Shown: positions 8,568-15,814 of the stretch, piece by piece
Layout of the letters: each line of letters starts with the position of its first letter
How positions within the stretch are numbered: the stretch's first letter is position 1
From: an uncultured bacterium
Lineage (GTDB): Bacteria; Patescibacteriota; Minisyncoccia; Phycocordibacterales; GWA1-40-21
Direction of reading: 5' to 3'
Assembly (NCBI GenBank): GCA_903824735.1
Contig: CAIJXO010000011.1
Coordinates: 1 to 21,830 of the forward strand
Length of the DNA stretch: 21,830 nucleotides
Notes under the pieces: model-generated
What the model was told of the DNA's origin: nothing
Database searches by the model: none
The model's input: the letters and a program-made list of their open reading frames with translations, nothing else
Translations under genes and position numbers: made by a program

Positions 8568-9735
8568 GGTCGCCAGGTAGGACGACAGAAGTAGTGGCGG
8601 TAGAATTTGCACCACAGTCCCAAGTTAAGCCGGGGGTGGTTGAAGAGAAGGAGACACTAACAGTCTTTAAACCGACGGTCGTAAAAATCTTATCAAGCGT
8701 ATTTGCCGAACCAGCAGAGATAGGAGTCCCATTCCCCTCTACCACGGTCCAGTTTCGAATATAACTTGAGTCTAGCTGTCCGCCTGAAGAATTAGTTACT
8801 TCCCATCTCGTATTTGTATTTACTGCGACCCTATCATTATCTGGTCTAGCGTCGACTCTCACAATTGAACAGTTAGGAATGTGTACTGTCGGCTTAGCTA
8901 CAACGGAGGCATCACTACAGCCCACTACTTTAGAGATGCCGCTCGAATTTGTTACCTCCACAGAAACTGACTTCGTTCCGAGACTGTCAAACGATTTGCT
9001 TGCAGGATTACCGCTAACGCCCGTCAGACTATCCACCCAAGAATAAGTGTAGGTGCCTGCTACTGAAGGAATTACCGTCCAGGTAATCACGTCATAAACA
9101 TGAAATGGACCTGGATTGACTAATATACACGAAGCGGTAAAACCGCCCGGCGTCGCTACTACTGGACCACCTGAGCCGCCCGTACCTCCTGAACCTCCGG
9201 GGGTACCAGGAGTACCAGGATTTTCCGGTGTACTAGGAGTACCGGGGGTACTAGCTGTGCCACCGATATTTAGAATGTAATAGCTATTACTACAATCCCG
9301 AGGTGGTGTTATAGTTCTACCTAAGTTTGCAAGAGTAGCGTAATCTTTAGCGACACCCTCCGCGTCTCGGCGATGGTTTACACAGTTATCATTACACCAA
9401 AGCTGAAGAACAACTGGAATACTGACTCCTCCAACATTGAATGTATAACTCTGAGAGAAAAACAGTTTAAATGCAGATGAGGATGGGGCGGGTGTAGCTG
9501 CTTTTGCCTTGGCAGCTGGCGCAGATGGCGCAACAGCTGCTTTAGGTGTAACGTGCTTTTCGACGACTTTGGCTATAGCTGGGTGCTTCTCGACTACCTT
9601 TGGATGCTTCTCAACATATTTGGCAACAGCATTAGCGATTTTACCGGCTTCAACATCGGCTCGGGGAGTAAAAACCGTGAAGATCAAAACGAAACAAATA
9701 ACAATATACCCAATATATTTATAATTATTTTTCAT
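8554..9735 (-). CDS. Secreted surface protein with PKD-like and shared C-terminal module
   Basis: A 393-aa protein of unknown function. Residues 1-24 form a signal peptide or anchor. Then come a charged/Ala segment with three VEKH repeats (41-61), an Ala/Pro linker, a domain with Cys114, Cys118 and Cys148 that I do not recognise (about 88-158), a Pro/Gly/Thr/Ser linker (159-196), a PKD/Ig-like domain (about 200-280, with YSWVDS) and a C-terminal module (289-393) with one Cys pair (289/374). That last module is clearly similar to the tail of the 1505-aa protein: shared DRVAV-TNT-W, W-VEG-G, NTL, FT-VG-K-V-V-F and a final TT-VL-G-L-E-hydrophobic end. The gene starts 11 nt inside the TPR gene, implying translational coupling. 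A role at the cell surface or as part of the pilus apparatus is inference from context. Confidence 0.8.
   Translation of the reverse strand: MKNNYKYIGYIVICFVLIFTVFTPRADVEAGKIANAVAKYVEKHPKVVEKHPAIAKVVEKHVTPKAAVAPSAPAAKAKAATPAPSSSAFKLFFSQSYTFNVGGVSIPVVLQLWCNDNCVNHRRDAEGVAKDYATLANLGRTITPPRDCSNSYYILNIGGTASTPGTPSTPENPGTPGTPGGSGGTGGSGGPVVATPGGFTASCILVNPGPFHVYDVITWTVIPSVAGTYTYSWVDSLTGVSGNPASKSFDSLGTKSVSVEVTNSSGISKVVGCSDASVVAKPTVHIPNCSIVRVDARPDNDRVAVNTNTRWEVTNSSGGQLDSSYIRNWTVVEGNGTPISAGSANTLDKIFTTVGLKTVSVSFSSTTPGLTWDCGANSTATTSVVLPGDLNEI
8557..8871 (-). repeat. Shared C-terminal surface module, copy 1
   Basis: Codes for residues 289-393 of the 393-aa secreted protein. It aligns over its whole length with the tail of the 1505-aa protein (10836-11144), including the bracketing cysteines and the terminal TT-x-VL-x-G-x-L-x-E signature. 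The similarity is at protein level; the DNA has diverged. Confidence 0.75.
9199..9253 (-). repeat. Low-complexity Pro-Gly-Thr linker repeat
   Basis: Near-repeats of a 9-base GGAGTACCA-like unit encode a Ser/Thr-Pro-Gly linker between the N-terminal region and the PKD-like domain of the 393-aa secreted protein. It is a flexible spacer and potentially slippage-prone. Confidence 0.5.
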
Positions 9736-10765
9736 TTTTTAATAAATTAAGTTGATTAGTAATATTCTTTTTTGTCTCGATCTTTTCCGCGGCGCTAAGT
9801 GTAATATCCTTATCGACTATTAATAAGGCTTTTTCGTACATCTCTTTGGCTGAAACCTTGTTATCAAATGTCTGTAAAACTAGCCCGCCGAGGCTTAGTG
9901 CACTCGTTAGATTTGGGTTAATTTTATTGGCGGTACTTATGAGGTTAAAAATATTTATAACTTCGTTCTGGAAACCAGCGGGATCGCTTATACTCGAGAT
10001 CAATAAGAAACGGGCTCGGGCTAGTTCGACATACGCCGTCGCCAAACTTGGATCATCCTTTATGGCCGCTTCTTCATAGGATTTAGCCATCTTAAAATCG
10101 TTGCCGAGTATATAGACCACGCCCAAAATCTGCTCTGCGCTTGCTTTCAATCTCAAGTTTTGGGTAGCTCCAATGGCTTTTTTAAGTAGGACCACGGCCT
10201 CATCTGTCTTCTTGTCATTCAAATATATTTTTGCCAGATTAATCATCGCCGCATCTAGATTAGGATTCAAAACTAAGGCCTGGCGATAGTCGCTTTGGGC
10301 TTTAGTCATTTCCCCCATCAAACCATAAGCATGGCCTCGGTTACTAAAAGTCAGCGCATTCTTAGGATCGAGGGCAATTGCTTTATCGTAGGCGGGAATA
10401 GAATTCTTGTAGTCTTGCAAAATCTCGTATGCATAGCCCTTCAGACGGTAGGCTTCAGCATTATTTGCATCGAGAGCCAAGATTTGATCAGCAATCGTAA
10501 TTACTTTCGGCCCCATTTCAACTTCTCTACCCTCAACACTTCCCTGCTGATTGTAAATCGAAGCAAGCATAATCAAAGCATCAATATCTTTTGAGTTCAA
10601 GGATATTCGAACATTAGTTTCAGCAATAGCCTTCTCAAAATCATTTTGATTAAATAGAGTCGTTGCTTGCTCAAGATGATCTGGAACACGAGTCGCCTTC
10701 TCAATAGCAAACAAGGCTCCAACAATCACCAAGATGATAACGATTGTTATGATGGTTTTTTTCAT
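9725..10765 (-). CDS. Membrane-anchored TPR-repeat protein
   Basis: A 346-aa protein with one N-terminal membrane helix (residues 4-20, preceded by MKK) and an outside or periplasm-facing array of tetratricopeptide repeats. Clear TPR units are seen at about 29-62, 105-136 (AYRLKGYAYEILQDYKNSIP), 138-170 (TFSNRGHAYGLMGEMTKAQ), 172-200 and 207-240, with a degenerate C-terminal pair near 280-315. TPR proteins act as assembly scaffolds; PilF/PilW-type pilotins of type IV pili are one possibility, supported only by the pilBC neighbourhood. It lies between the two large surface-protein genes and its stop overlaps the start of the 393-aa gene by 11 nt. The start at 10765 follows an AU-rich leader without Shine-Dalgarno. 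Confidence 0.85.
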   Translation of the reverse strand: MKKTIITIVIILVIVGALFAIEKATRVPDHLEQATTLFNQNDFEKAIAETNVRISLNSKDIDALIMLASIYNQQGSVEGREVEMGPKVITIADQILALDANNAEAYRLKGYAYEILQDYKNSIPAYDKAIALDPKNALTFSNRGHAYGLMGEMTKAQSDYRQALVLNPNLDAAMINLAKIYLNDKKTDEAVVLLKKAIGATQNLRLKASAEQILGVVYILGNDFKMAKSYEEAAIKDDPSLATAYVELARARFLLISSISDPAGFQNEVINIFNLISTANKINPNLTSALSLGGLVLQTFDNKVSAKEMYEKALLIVDKDITLSAAEKIETKKNITNQLNLLKNEK

Positions 10766-10782
10766 AAAAAAATTTAATAATA

Positions 10783-10815
10783 AATAAAACAGTAGACTTT
10801 ATCTACTGTTTTATT
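10783..10815 (-). terminator. Hairpin between the 1505-aa gene and the TPR gene
   Basis: A perfect 14-bp inverted repeat (arms 10783-10796 and 10802-10815, 5-base loop) lies 18 bp past the stop of the 1505-aa gene. In the minus direction it is followed by a T/A-rich run ending in seven T just before the TPR ATG. It can act as a terminator or attenuator between the two genes. A TATAAT at 10813-10818 overlaps its foot, so a promoter here is possible but would start inside the hairpin. Confidence 0.6.
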
Positions 10816-10832
10816 ATACCACAAACTAGCTT

Positions 10833-13800
10833 TTATAGTTCAATCAATCCACCAGTAAGAACAGCCGTGGTCCCGGCCGGCCTGTTGTCATCGCAAGAAT
10901 GAACATCTAGAGGATTACTTTTGGAAACAAAACGTACCCTGACTTTTTTAGGCCCGACAATCGTAAAGGGGTAATTCAAGGTGTTATTATCCTGCTCCGG
11001 TACATCAATATAACTACCGTCACCCTCGGCGATCATCCAAATTCGTTTGTAAAATGAAGGAATATCTTCACCCCCATTTATTTTCCACTGGGTATTAGTA
11101 CCGACCGCCACCCTATCTTTTTGGTCTACCATAGAGACCGAACAATCAAAATCTACAGCCATTTGGGCGGGGCATATATCATCATCAGTTGAAACCGTAG
11201 TATCAGAACCGAAACAGGTCCATCTCCAAGGCCCAGCTTCGTCGCCTTCTACTGCCCCAATAGATACACTGTCCGAACAGACACCACTTGTCGGTCTAGA
11301 CTGATATGTAAGCGGCGGCGGAGGACAAATACCGTATCGTATCGGGCTGACTGAGACTGGAGCAGCACAAGCAACGGTAAGAGAGCTGACTGTATCACTG
11401 ACCGTCGTGGTTGCGCGATATACACCCGCAGATGAATATGAGGTAGTGGCGACTTGAGTTGTCTTACCAGTTAAGCCGGTACCAAGCCACGAATAAGTCA
11501 CCGGACCCAGTGCGCCAGAGACATTTGTGGTCCAGTTTACAGTTGTGCCTGTAGTGACGGTAGATGGGGTAGGTTGACAGGAAGCAGTTAAGGAACCAGT
11601 ACATGCCGGAAGAGAATCGAAAGTAGTATTACGACAGACACCTAATATTGAATTAGTCTTTGGCATATCAGCATAACAGAACGGCATTGTGCCTGTAATT
11701 GGCGTATCGAGTTCGAATAATGCCATCTTATCTGTTTCCGGCCAAGCAGGATCGTTTCTCTCGTCAAGGCAAACATTATTCGTACTAGGATCGCCAGAAC
11801 CATTATCATAAAATGGTCGGGTATCAGATGGAGTATTTTTGATTGCATATGTACCAACTGGAAACATTGGCACGCCGGCATTGGCTGTCATAATATAATT
11901 CTCATCAGCGTTATCTAATGTCGCAAATTCCCAGTTATTTCCATATTCACTTTTACAAAGTGCATCCATGTTGGCATATGTGGCAGATGTCTGTGTTACC
12001 TTAAACTTATTGTCAGGTGAAGCACAAGTGATACAAGGCTCCGAACAAGCATTTGGCCCCTTGGCAAGCTTCATGATTTCACAGTCTGAAAGGGCGCGAC
12101 GATACAAAGCAATATCATCAATACTGCCGTTAAATGGCTGACCATTATTACTTCCTAAATCGTTTACCCCCGCAGAGTGTCCGATCCACATATTTGACCC
12201 CGCGAAAGGTTTTGTCGTCGAGGTACTGGTGCTTACCAATTCTCCATTAAGCCACATCTTTTTAATCTTGGTCGCACTTGTCGTATCCCAAGTAACCGCC
12301 AAGTGATACCATTTATTTGCTTCCAGATCATTTGGAGAACGCAAGGTTCCGGCACTACCAAGGTCACATTGTATTCTATTTCCTCCCCAGTTGATGAAGC
12401 ATTCATTTTGATTATTTGCTCCAAATATTCTTGGACTACTACCGCTCCAAGTTGAGTTAAGGGCCGACATCTTTATCCACATGCTGACAGTACCATTATC
12501 CGGTACATTTACACCAAAATCATTCGCCCCAGCAGAACTTCTGACGTAAGCCGTCGAATTCGGATAGATTGCTTTATCAAACGAAAGTGAGTTGGCATTG
12601 TTTACGCCGGTTGAATAAGCTAATGATGTACCGCCAGTATAAGTCCTAGTTGAACTATTAAACCCATTGCCACTATTTATAAGATTATTATTTACCTCAA
12701 GATAAGTATCAAGGGTCGGATCAGAGAGTTCTAGTGTCATACCCAAAGGTTTCACAATGTCAGTTGGCGAGTAGCAGGTACTACATGGCGTGGAACAAGC
12801 ATTTGGTCCTTTTGCCATTTGCTTTACCTCACACTCAGATAAAGCTTTTGTCCAAATCGCAAAATCGGCCAACTTGCCGTCAAAAATATCGAGATCACCG
12901 ACGTTGTTATCATACGCCCCGCGATTAGGGCTAGAGAAAGAACCGCCAATTCGGAAAAAATTCTGACCATAAACATAGTCGAGTGGGAGTATTGGCATAT
13001 TTACCCTCGGTTTTGTGTCTTCAAGCACCCCATCAATATACAGTCTTAGTCCGTCGCTCGAACTGGCATAATTGTTCACCAAAGTAACGTGATACCACTC
13101 ACCAGCGCCCCAGCTGGTTCTATCAGATTGGAGGTGGCCGCCTGGAGCCGACGCATCAGAATCGTTGGCCGCATCAATCTGAAACTTACCGGCATCAGTT
13201 GCATCTGTTGGGAATAAAGCCTCGAACTTTTGTCTTACACCAAACGGCCTCCCGCCCTTAGAATACGGAGATTGTGAAACTGATGTTGGAGTAATGTCAT
13301 GATTTGGACTCATCCAGAAAGAAATAGAGAAGGAACTCTCTGGAAAACCAGTAAATTGCTGCTGGGGATAAGTCATTTCATTCCCCGCCGTATTTACACT
13401 TTTACTAAAATTCTTCGAACCACCAAAAACTGTACCTGGCTCGCTCTCTGAAAGCATAGCTTCCCAATTGGTCAAATAAGTCGCAACACTGATACCCTTT
13501 TGGTCTGAACAACTTCCCCAATTTGGACACTCCTTACTCGTGCCGACCGGCTTTAACGGCAGATAAGCTGCGAGACCCGAATAATCTACCCCGAATAATT
13601 CCGAAATCGGTAATGGCTCGTCAGTTGTCGCGTAACAAGAAGTAGTACAAGGGGGGAGACAAGTATTTCGGCCGACATACAAACTCTTTACTTCACAAGC
13701 TGACAGACCTCGAGACCAGATGGCTAGATCGTCCATGTTACCTTTGAAGTATTCCCAAGTTGCACCATAGACCGTATCCTTTCCAACCGAAATCATTTCT

Positions 13801-15350
13801 GGAAATGGATTGACGCCAAGACTCGACGCTGTGGATGAATTGACAACGTCGCCGTTAAGATAAAAATTGCTATTAGCACCCTGCTTCGTATAGCAGACAT
13901 GATTCCAATTTCCATAAGCTGGAATGGGCGATTTAAATAGGCCTTCAGCTCTTAGATTGTTATTATTTTTATCAGTCTGCAACTCAAAGCCAGACCAGGT
14001 ATATGTGCTTTCCCTACCAGAAACTAATTCCTGCATAACAGAAGAAGAGTAATCGGTCTGCTTATACCAAGTACAAACACTATAATTACCTGCCGGCATA
14101 CCAGTTATTTGATCATTTACAGTCGACCGACTTAGACTATCATTTACACCATCAAAATATGCAGACTTACCCAGGTTGGCTGATACACTATCTGCTGTGA
14201 AAGTAACACTGTTATTATTTGTAAGATGAAAACCTCCCTTCGCGTCATTGGCGTTGGTATCAAATGGATAATAAGCTACCAAACCAGGCATATTAAGGCC
14301 GAAGATTTGAGTTAGTGATCTTGTTGTGGTGGCGAAAGTAGAATTATAACAAGTACCACTATTACATGAAGCGACGAAGGTCTTTATTACATCCAAATAG
14401 TTGGTGTAAGTCGTCTCGGCTTCCTCTAGGAGTTCAAACATCTGCAATTCATTAATAAGAACGTAACCTCTGTTGTCGTAGGCAGTAGTAATGTTCAACC
14501 TATAAGAACGATAACTAGTGTCATTGGCGAAAGTAAAAGCCTTAGCAACTCCTGACCAGGTGACGTTTGTCTGAGTATCGAGAGTGGTCCAATCTATTCC
14601 GTTGTCAGAACCCTGAAAGGTCCAAGACTTTGGCGCCACGGCTGAATAGGTAGGATGCACAAAAACACTATATTTGATTATCTTTTTGGAATTACCAGCG
14701 CCATAATCTAGTTTAAGCAAGGCTGGTAGTAAGGTAGTATTTTCCCAAAGACTCTCCTGGCCGAAGCTGTTGTCAAAAGCGTAATAAGCATAGCGATTAG
14801 CGTACTCTGAATTGGCGGAGGCGGTAGATGAGCCAGTAACATTCGCCGTCATTATCGGCGTGACATCAGTATCACCTGGATTCATATTTGCCGTCATCGT
14901 CGGTGTCACATCTGGACCGTAAGTCGTTTCGGTGCTAGTAAAACCACGAACCTTAAAGGTGTCGGATGCAGAAGAGTCGGCACTGGCATAAAAGTTGGTA
15001 GTAGATCCGACTTGAGAGAAAGGACCGGTCTCACTATTCTTGTAGATTTTAAAACCCGAGAGTCCATTCACTGCAGGCCAAGAAAGATAAGTGGTATTTG
15101 TATAGTCACAAGCATAAGAACAAGAGCTGACGGTCGTCACATTTAAGGCTTCACAAGCGGCAGAACCAGCAACTACACTTGTGGTCGTCGCCCAATTTAT
15201 ACTCGTAGCGTAACTCAGACCGTTTTGACAAGAGCCCCAGGTATTCACACTAGCTGCATAAGTACAAGCATCAGTGCTGGCCAAACCGGTCTGAGTATAC
15301 ATCATCAGTGCCAAGACAAAACCAAAAACCAACAGTTTCTTGTTTTTCAT
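10833..15350 (-). CDS. Giant secreted adhesin-like protein: discoidin, three LamG-like domains, PKD
   Basis: A 1505-aa secreted protein, probably an adhesin or surface scaffold. Order: signal peptide (1-24); Cys-rich start and FN3-like region (82-146); duplicated DVTPxMTAN; F5/8 type C (discoidin)-like domain (about 172-307, ending VLINELQMFE); three LamG/ConA-like lectin domains (about 353-552, 588-840, 870-1091), each opening with a Y/L-x-F/L-strand and closing with a DDLAIWSRGLSACEVK-like segment; a Cys-rich tether (GPNACSxPCxxC) after each; an unrecognised Cys-containing domain (1115-1250), possibly C-type-lectin-like; a PKD-like domain (1255-1335); a Cys-rich GPWRWTCFGSD segment; and the C-terminal module shared with the 393-aa protein (1403-1505). 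Its ATG is one base after the stop of the small Cys-repeat gene. LamG and discoidin families bind glycans or lipids; the ligand here is unknown. Confidence 0.9.
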   Translation of the reverse strand: MKNKKLLVFGFVLALMMYTQTGLASTDACTYAASVNTWGSCQNGLSYATSINWATTTSVVAGSAACEALNVTTVSSCSYACDYTNTTYLSWPAVNGLSGFKIYKNSETGPFSQVGSTTNFYASADSSASDTFKVRGFTSTETTYGPDVTPTMTANMNPGDTDVTPIMTANVTGSSTASANSEYANRYAYYAFDNSFGQESLWENTTLLPALLKLDYGAGNSKKIIKYSVFVHPTYSAVAPKSWTFQGSDNGIDWTTLDTQTNVTWSGVAKAFTFANDTSYRSYRLNITTAYDNRGYVLINELQMFELLEEAETTYTNYLDVIKTFVASCNSGTCYNSTFATTTRSLTQIFGLNMPGLVAYYPFDTNANDAKGGFHLTNNNSVTFTADSVSANLGKSAYFDGVNDSLSRSTVNDQITGMPAGNYSVCTWYKQTDYSSSVMQELVSGRESTYTWSGFELQTDKNNNNLRAEGLFKSPIPAYGNWNHVCYTKQGANSNFYLNGDVVNSSTASSLGVNPFPEMISVGKDTVYGATWEYFKGNMDDLAIWSRGLSACEVKSLYVGRNTCLPPCTTSCYATTDEPLPISELFGVDYSGLAAYLPLKPVGTSKECPNWGSCSDQKGISVATYLTNWEAMLSESEPGTVFGGSKNFSKSVNTAGNEMTYPQQQFTGFPESSFSISFWMSPNHDITPTSVSQSPYSKGGRPFGVRQKFEALFPTDATDAGKFQIDAANDSDASAPGGHLQSDRTSWGAGEWYHVTLVNNYASSSDGLRLYIDGVLEDTKPRVNMPILPLDYVYGQNFFRIGGSFSSPNRGAYDNNVGDLDIFDGKLADFAIWTKALSECEVKQMAKGPNACSTPCSTCYSPTDIVKPLGMTLELSDPTLDTYLEVNNNLINSGNGFNSSTRTYTGGTSLAYSTGVNNANSLSFDKAIYPNSTAYVRSSAGANDFGVNVPDNGTVSMWIKMSALNSTWSGSSPRIFGANNQNECFINWGGNRIQCDLGSAGTLRSPNDLEANKWYHLAVTWDTTSATKIKKMWLNGELVSTSTSTTKPFAGSNMWIGHSAGVNDLGSNNGQPFNGSIDDIALYRRALSDCEIMKLAKGPNACSEPCITCASPDNKFKVTQTSATYANMDALCKSEYGNNWEFATLDNADENYIMTANAGVPMFPVGTYAIKNTPSDTRPFYDNGSGDPSTNNVCLDERNDPAWPETDKMALFELDTPITGTMPFCYADMPKTNSILGVCRNTTFDSLPACTGSLTASCQPTPSTVTTGTTVNWTTNVSGALGPVTYSWLGTGLTGKTTQVATTSYSSAGVYRATTTVSDTVSSLTVACAAPVSVSPIRYGICPPPPLTYQSRPTSGVCSDSVSIGAVEGDEAGPWRWTCFGSDTTVSTDDDICPAQMAVDFDCSVSMVDQKDRVAVGTNTQWKINGGEDIPSFYKRIWMIAEGDGSYIDVPEQDNNTLNYPFTIVGPKKVRVRFVSKSNPLDVHSCDDNRPAGTTAVLTGGLIEL
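10836..11144 (-). repeat. Shared C-terminal surface module, copy 2
   Basis: Codes for residues 1403-1505 of the 1505-aa protein and is the counterpart of copy 1 at 8557-8871. Conserved features are Cys1403 and Cys1486, DRVAVGTNTQW, AEGDG, NTL, FTIVGPKKVRV and the end TTAVLTGGLIEL. Confidence 0.75.
14841..14912 (-). repeat. Duplicated DVTPxMTAN segment
   Basis: Two 27-base near-copies, 18 bases apart, encode DVTPTMTAN and DVTPIMTAN at the junction between the FN3-like and discoidin-like regions of the 1505-aa protein. They look like a small recent tandem duplication in a linker. Confidence 0.6.
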
Positions 15351-15351
15351 A

Positions 15352-15690
15352 TTATTTTTTATTAATAAAATCTATTTTACTTTGAGCTATATTTACACAC
15401 GCCTCTTTCATCCCTTCATTAAGGATTTTCTCACACGCTACAAGATCCCCCCGATTCACAGCGCTGGTGTAGGAAGTTGCATCACTGATATCAGTTTGAC
15501 ATTGCTTTTTCAGTGAATCGCTACGGAAGCAATCACAGCTTTTCGCATCACCAGTTTTCACGGCTGTCGCGATATCGGCATAAGGGGTACAAACTTTTTT
15601 ATTTTTTGTTGTAATAAAATATACAGCGAGGGCGATTAATATTAAAGCTAAAATAATAGCGAGAAATAAATATATCTTTTTATTTTTCAT
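15352..15690 (-). CDS. Small membrane-anchored protein with two Cys-helix repeats
   Basis: A 112-aa protein with a basic N-terminus (MKNKK), one membrane helix (about 6-27) and an extracytoplasmic part made of two related units of about 32 residues: AVKTGDAKSC with a later LKKQCQTDI, and AVNRGDLVAC with a later MKEACVNIA. Six cysteines (34, 52, 54, 64, 86, 98) could form disulfides that staple helical hairpins. I do not recognise a named family; the unit resembles short Cys-helix repeats I associate with CPR envelope proteins. The start at 15690 is preferred over an in-frame ATG at 15726 because the longer form would overlap the promoter TATAAT at 15698-15703 and spoil the signal anchor. It leads the surface-protein gene run and abuts the 1505-aa gene with a 1-nt gap. 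Confidence 0.75.
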   Translation of the reverse strand: MKNKKIYLFLAIILALILIALAVYFITTKNKKVCTPYADIATAVKTGDAKSCDCFRSDSLKKQCQTDISDATSYTSAVNRGDLVACEKILNEGMKEACVNIAQSKIDFINKK

Positions 15691-15697
15691 ATCTAAT

Positions 15698-15726
15698 ATT
15701 ATAACACCGCCCTTACTTGACAGCAA
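15698..15726 (-). promoter_or_regulatory. Promoter of the surface-protein gene run, near-leaderless
   Basis: Minus-strand TTGCTG (15721-15726), 17-bp spacer, extended -10 TG-T-TATAAT (15698-15703). The -10 ends seven bases before the ATG at 15690. The -35 overlaps the -35 of the divergent nusA promoter by two bases. Confidence 0.7.
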
Positions 15727-15744
15727 CCGAGGATTTGCTATAAT
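15717..15744 (+). promoter_or_regulatory. Near-consensus promoter of nusA
   Basis: TTGACA (15717-15722), 16-bp spacer, TATAAT (15739-15744) with an upstream TGC giving an extended -10. This is the strongest promoter in the window. The predicted transcription start is near 15751, giving a leader of about 64 nt before the nusA ATG. Confidence 0.85.
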
Positions 15745-15757
15745 TACTCAGTAAGTT

Positions 15758-15785
15758 AGTTCGCCCAACGGCGGACTTCTTTTTT
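15758..15785 (+). terminator. Terminator-like attenuator hairpin in the nusA leader
   Basis: AGTTCGCC (15758-15765), loop CAAC, GGCGGACT (15770-15777) with one G-U pair, followed by TCTTTTTT. It lies between the nusA promoter and the ATG, so it is a leader element rather than the end of an upstream gene; the upstream gene is divergent. Because NusA promotes pausing and termination, autoregulation is a plausible inference. Confidence 0.7.
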
Positions 15786-15814
15786 ACCAAAATATTAATT
15801 TAATAAACAAAAAT

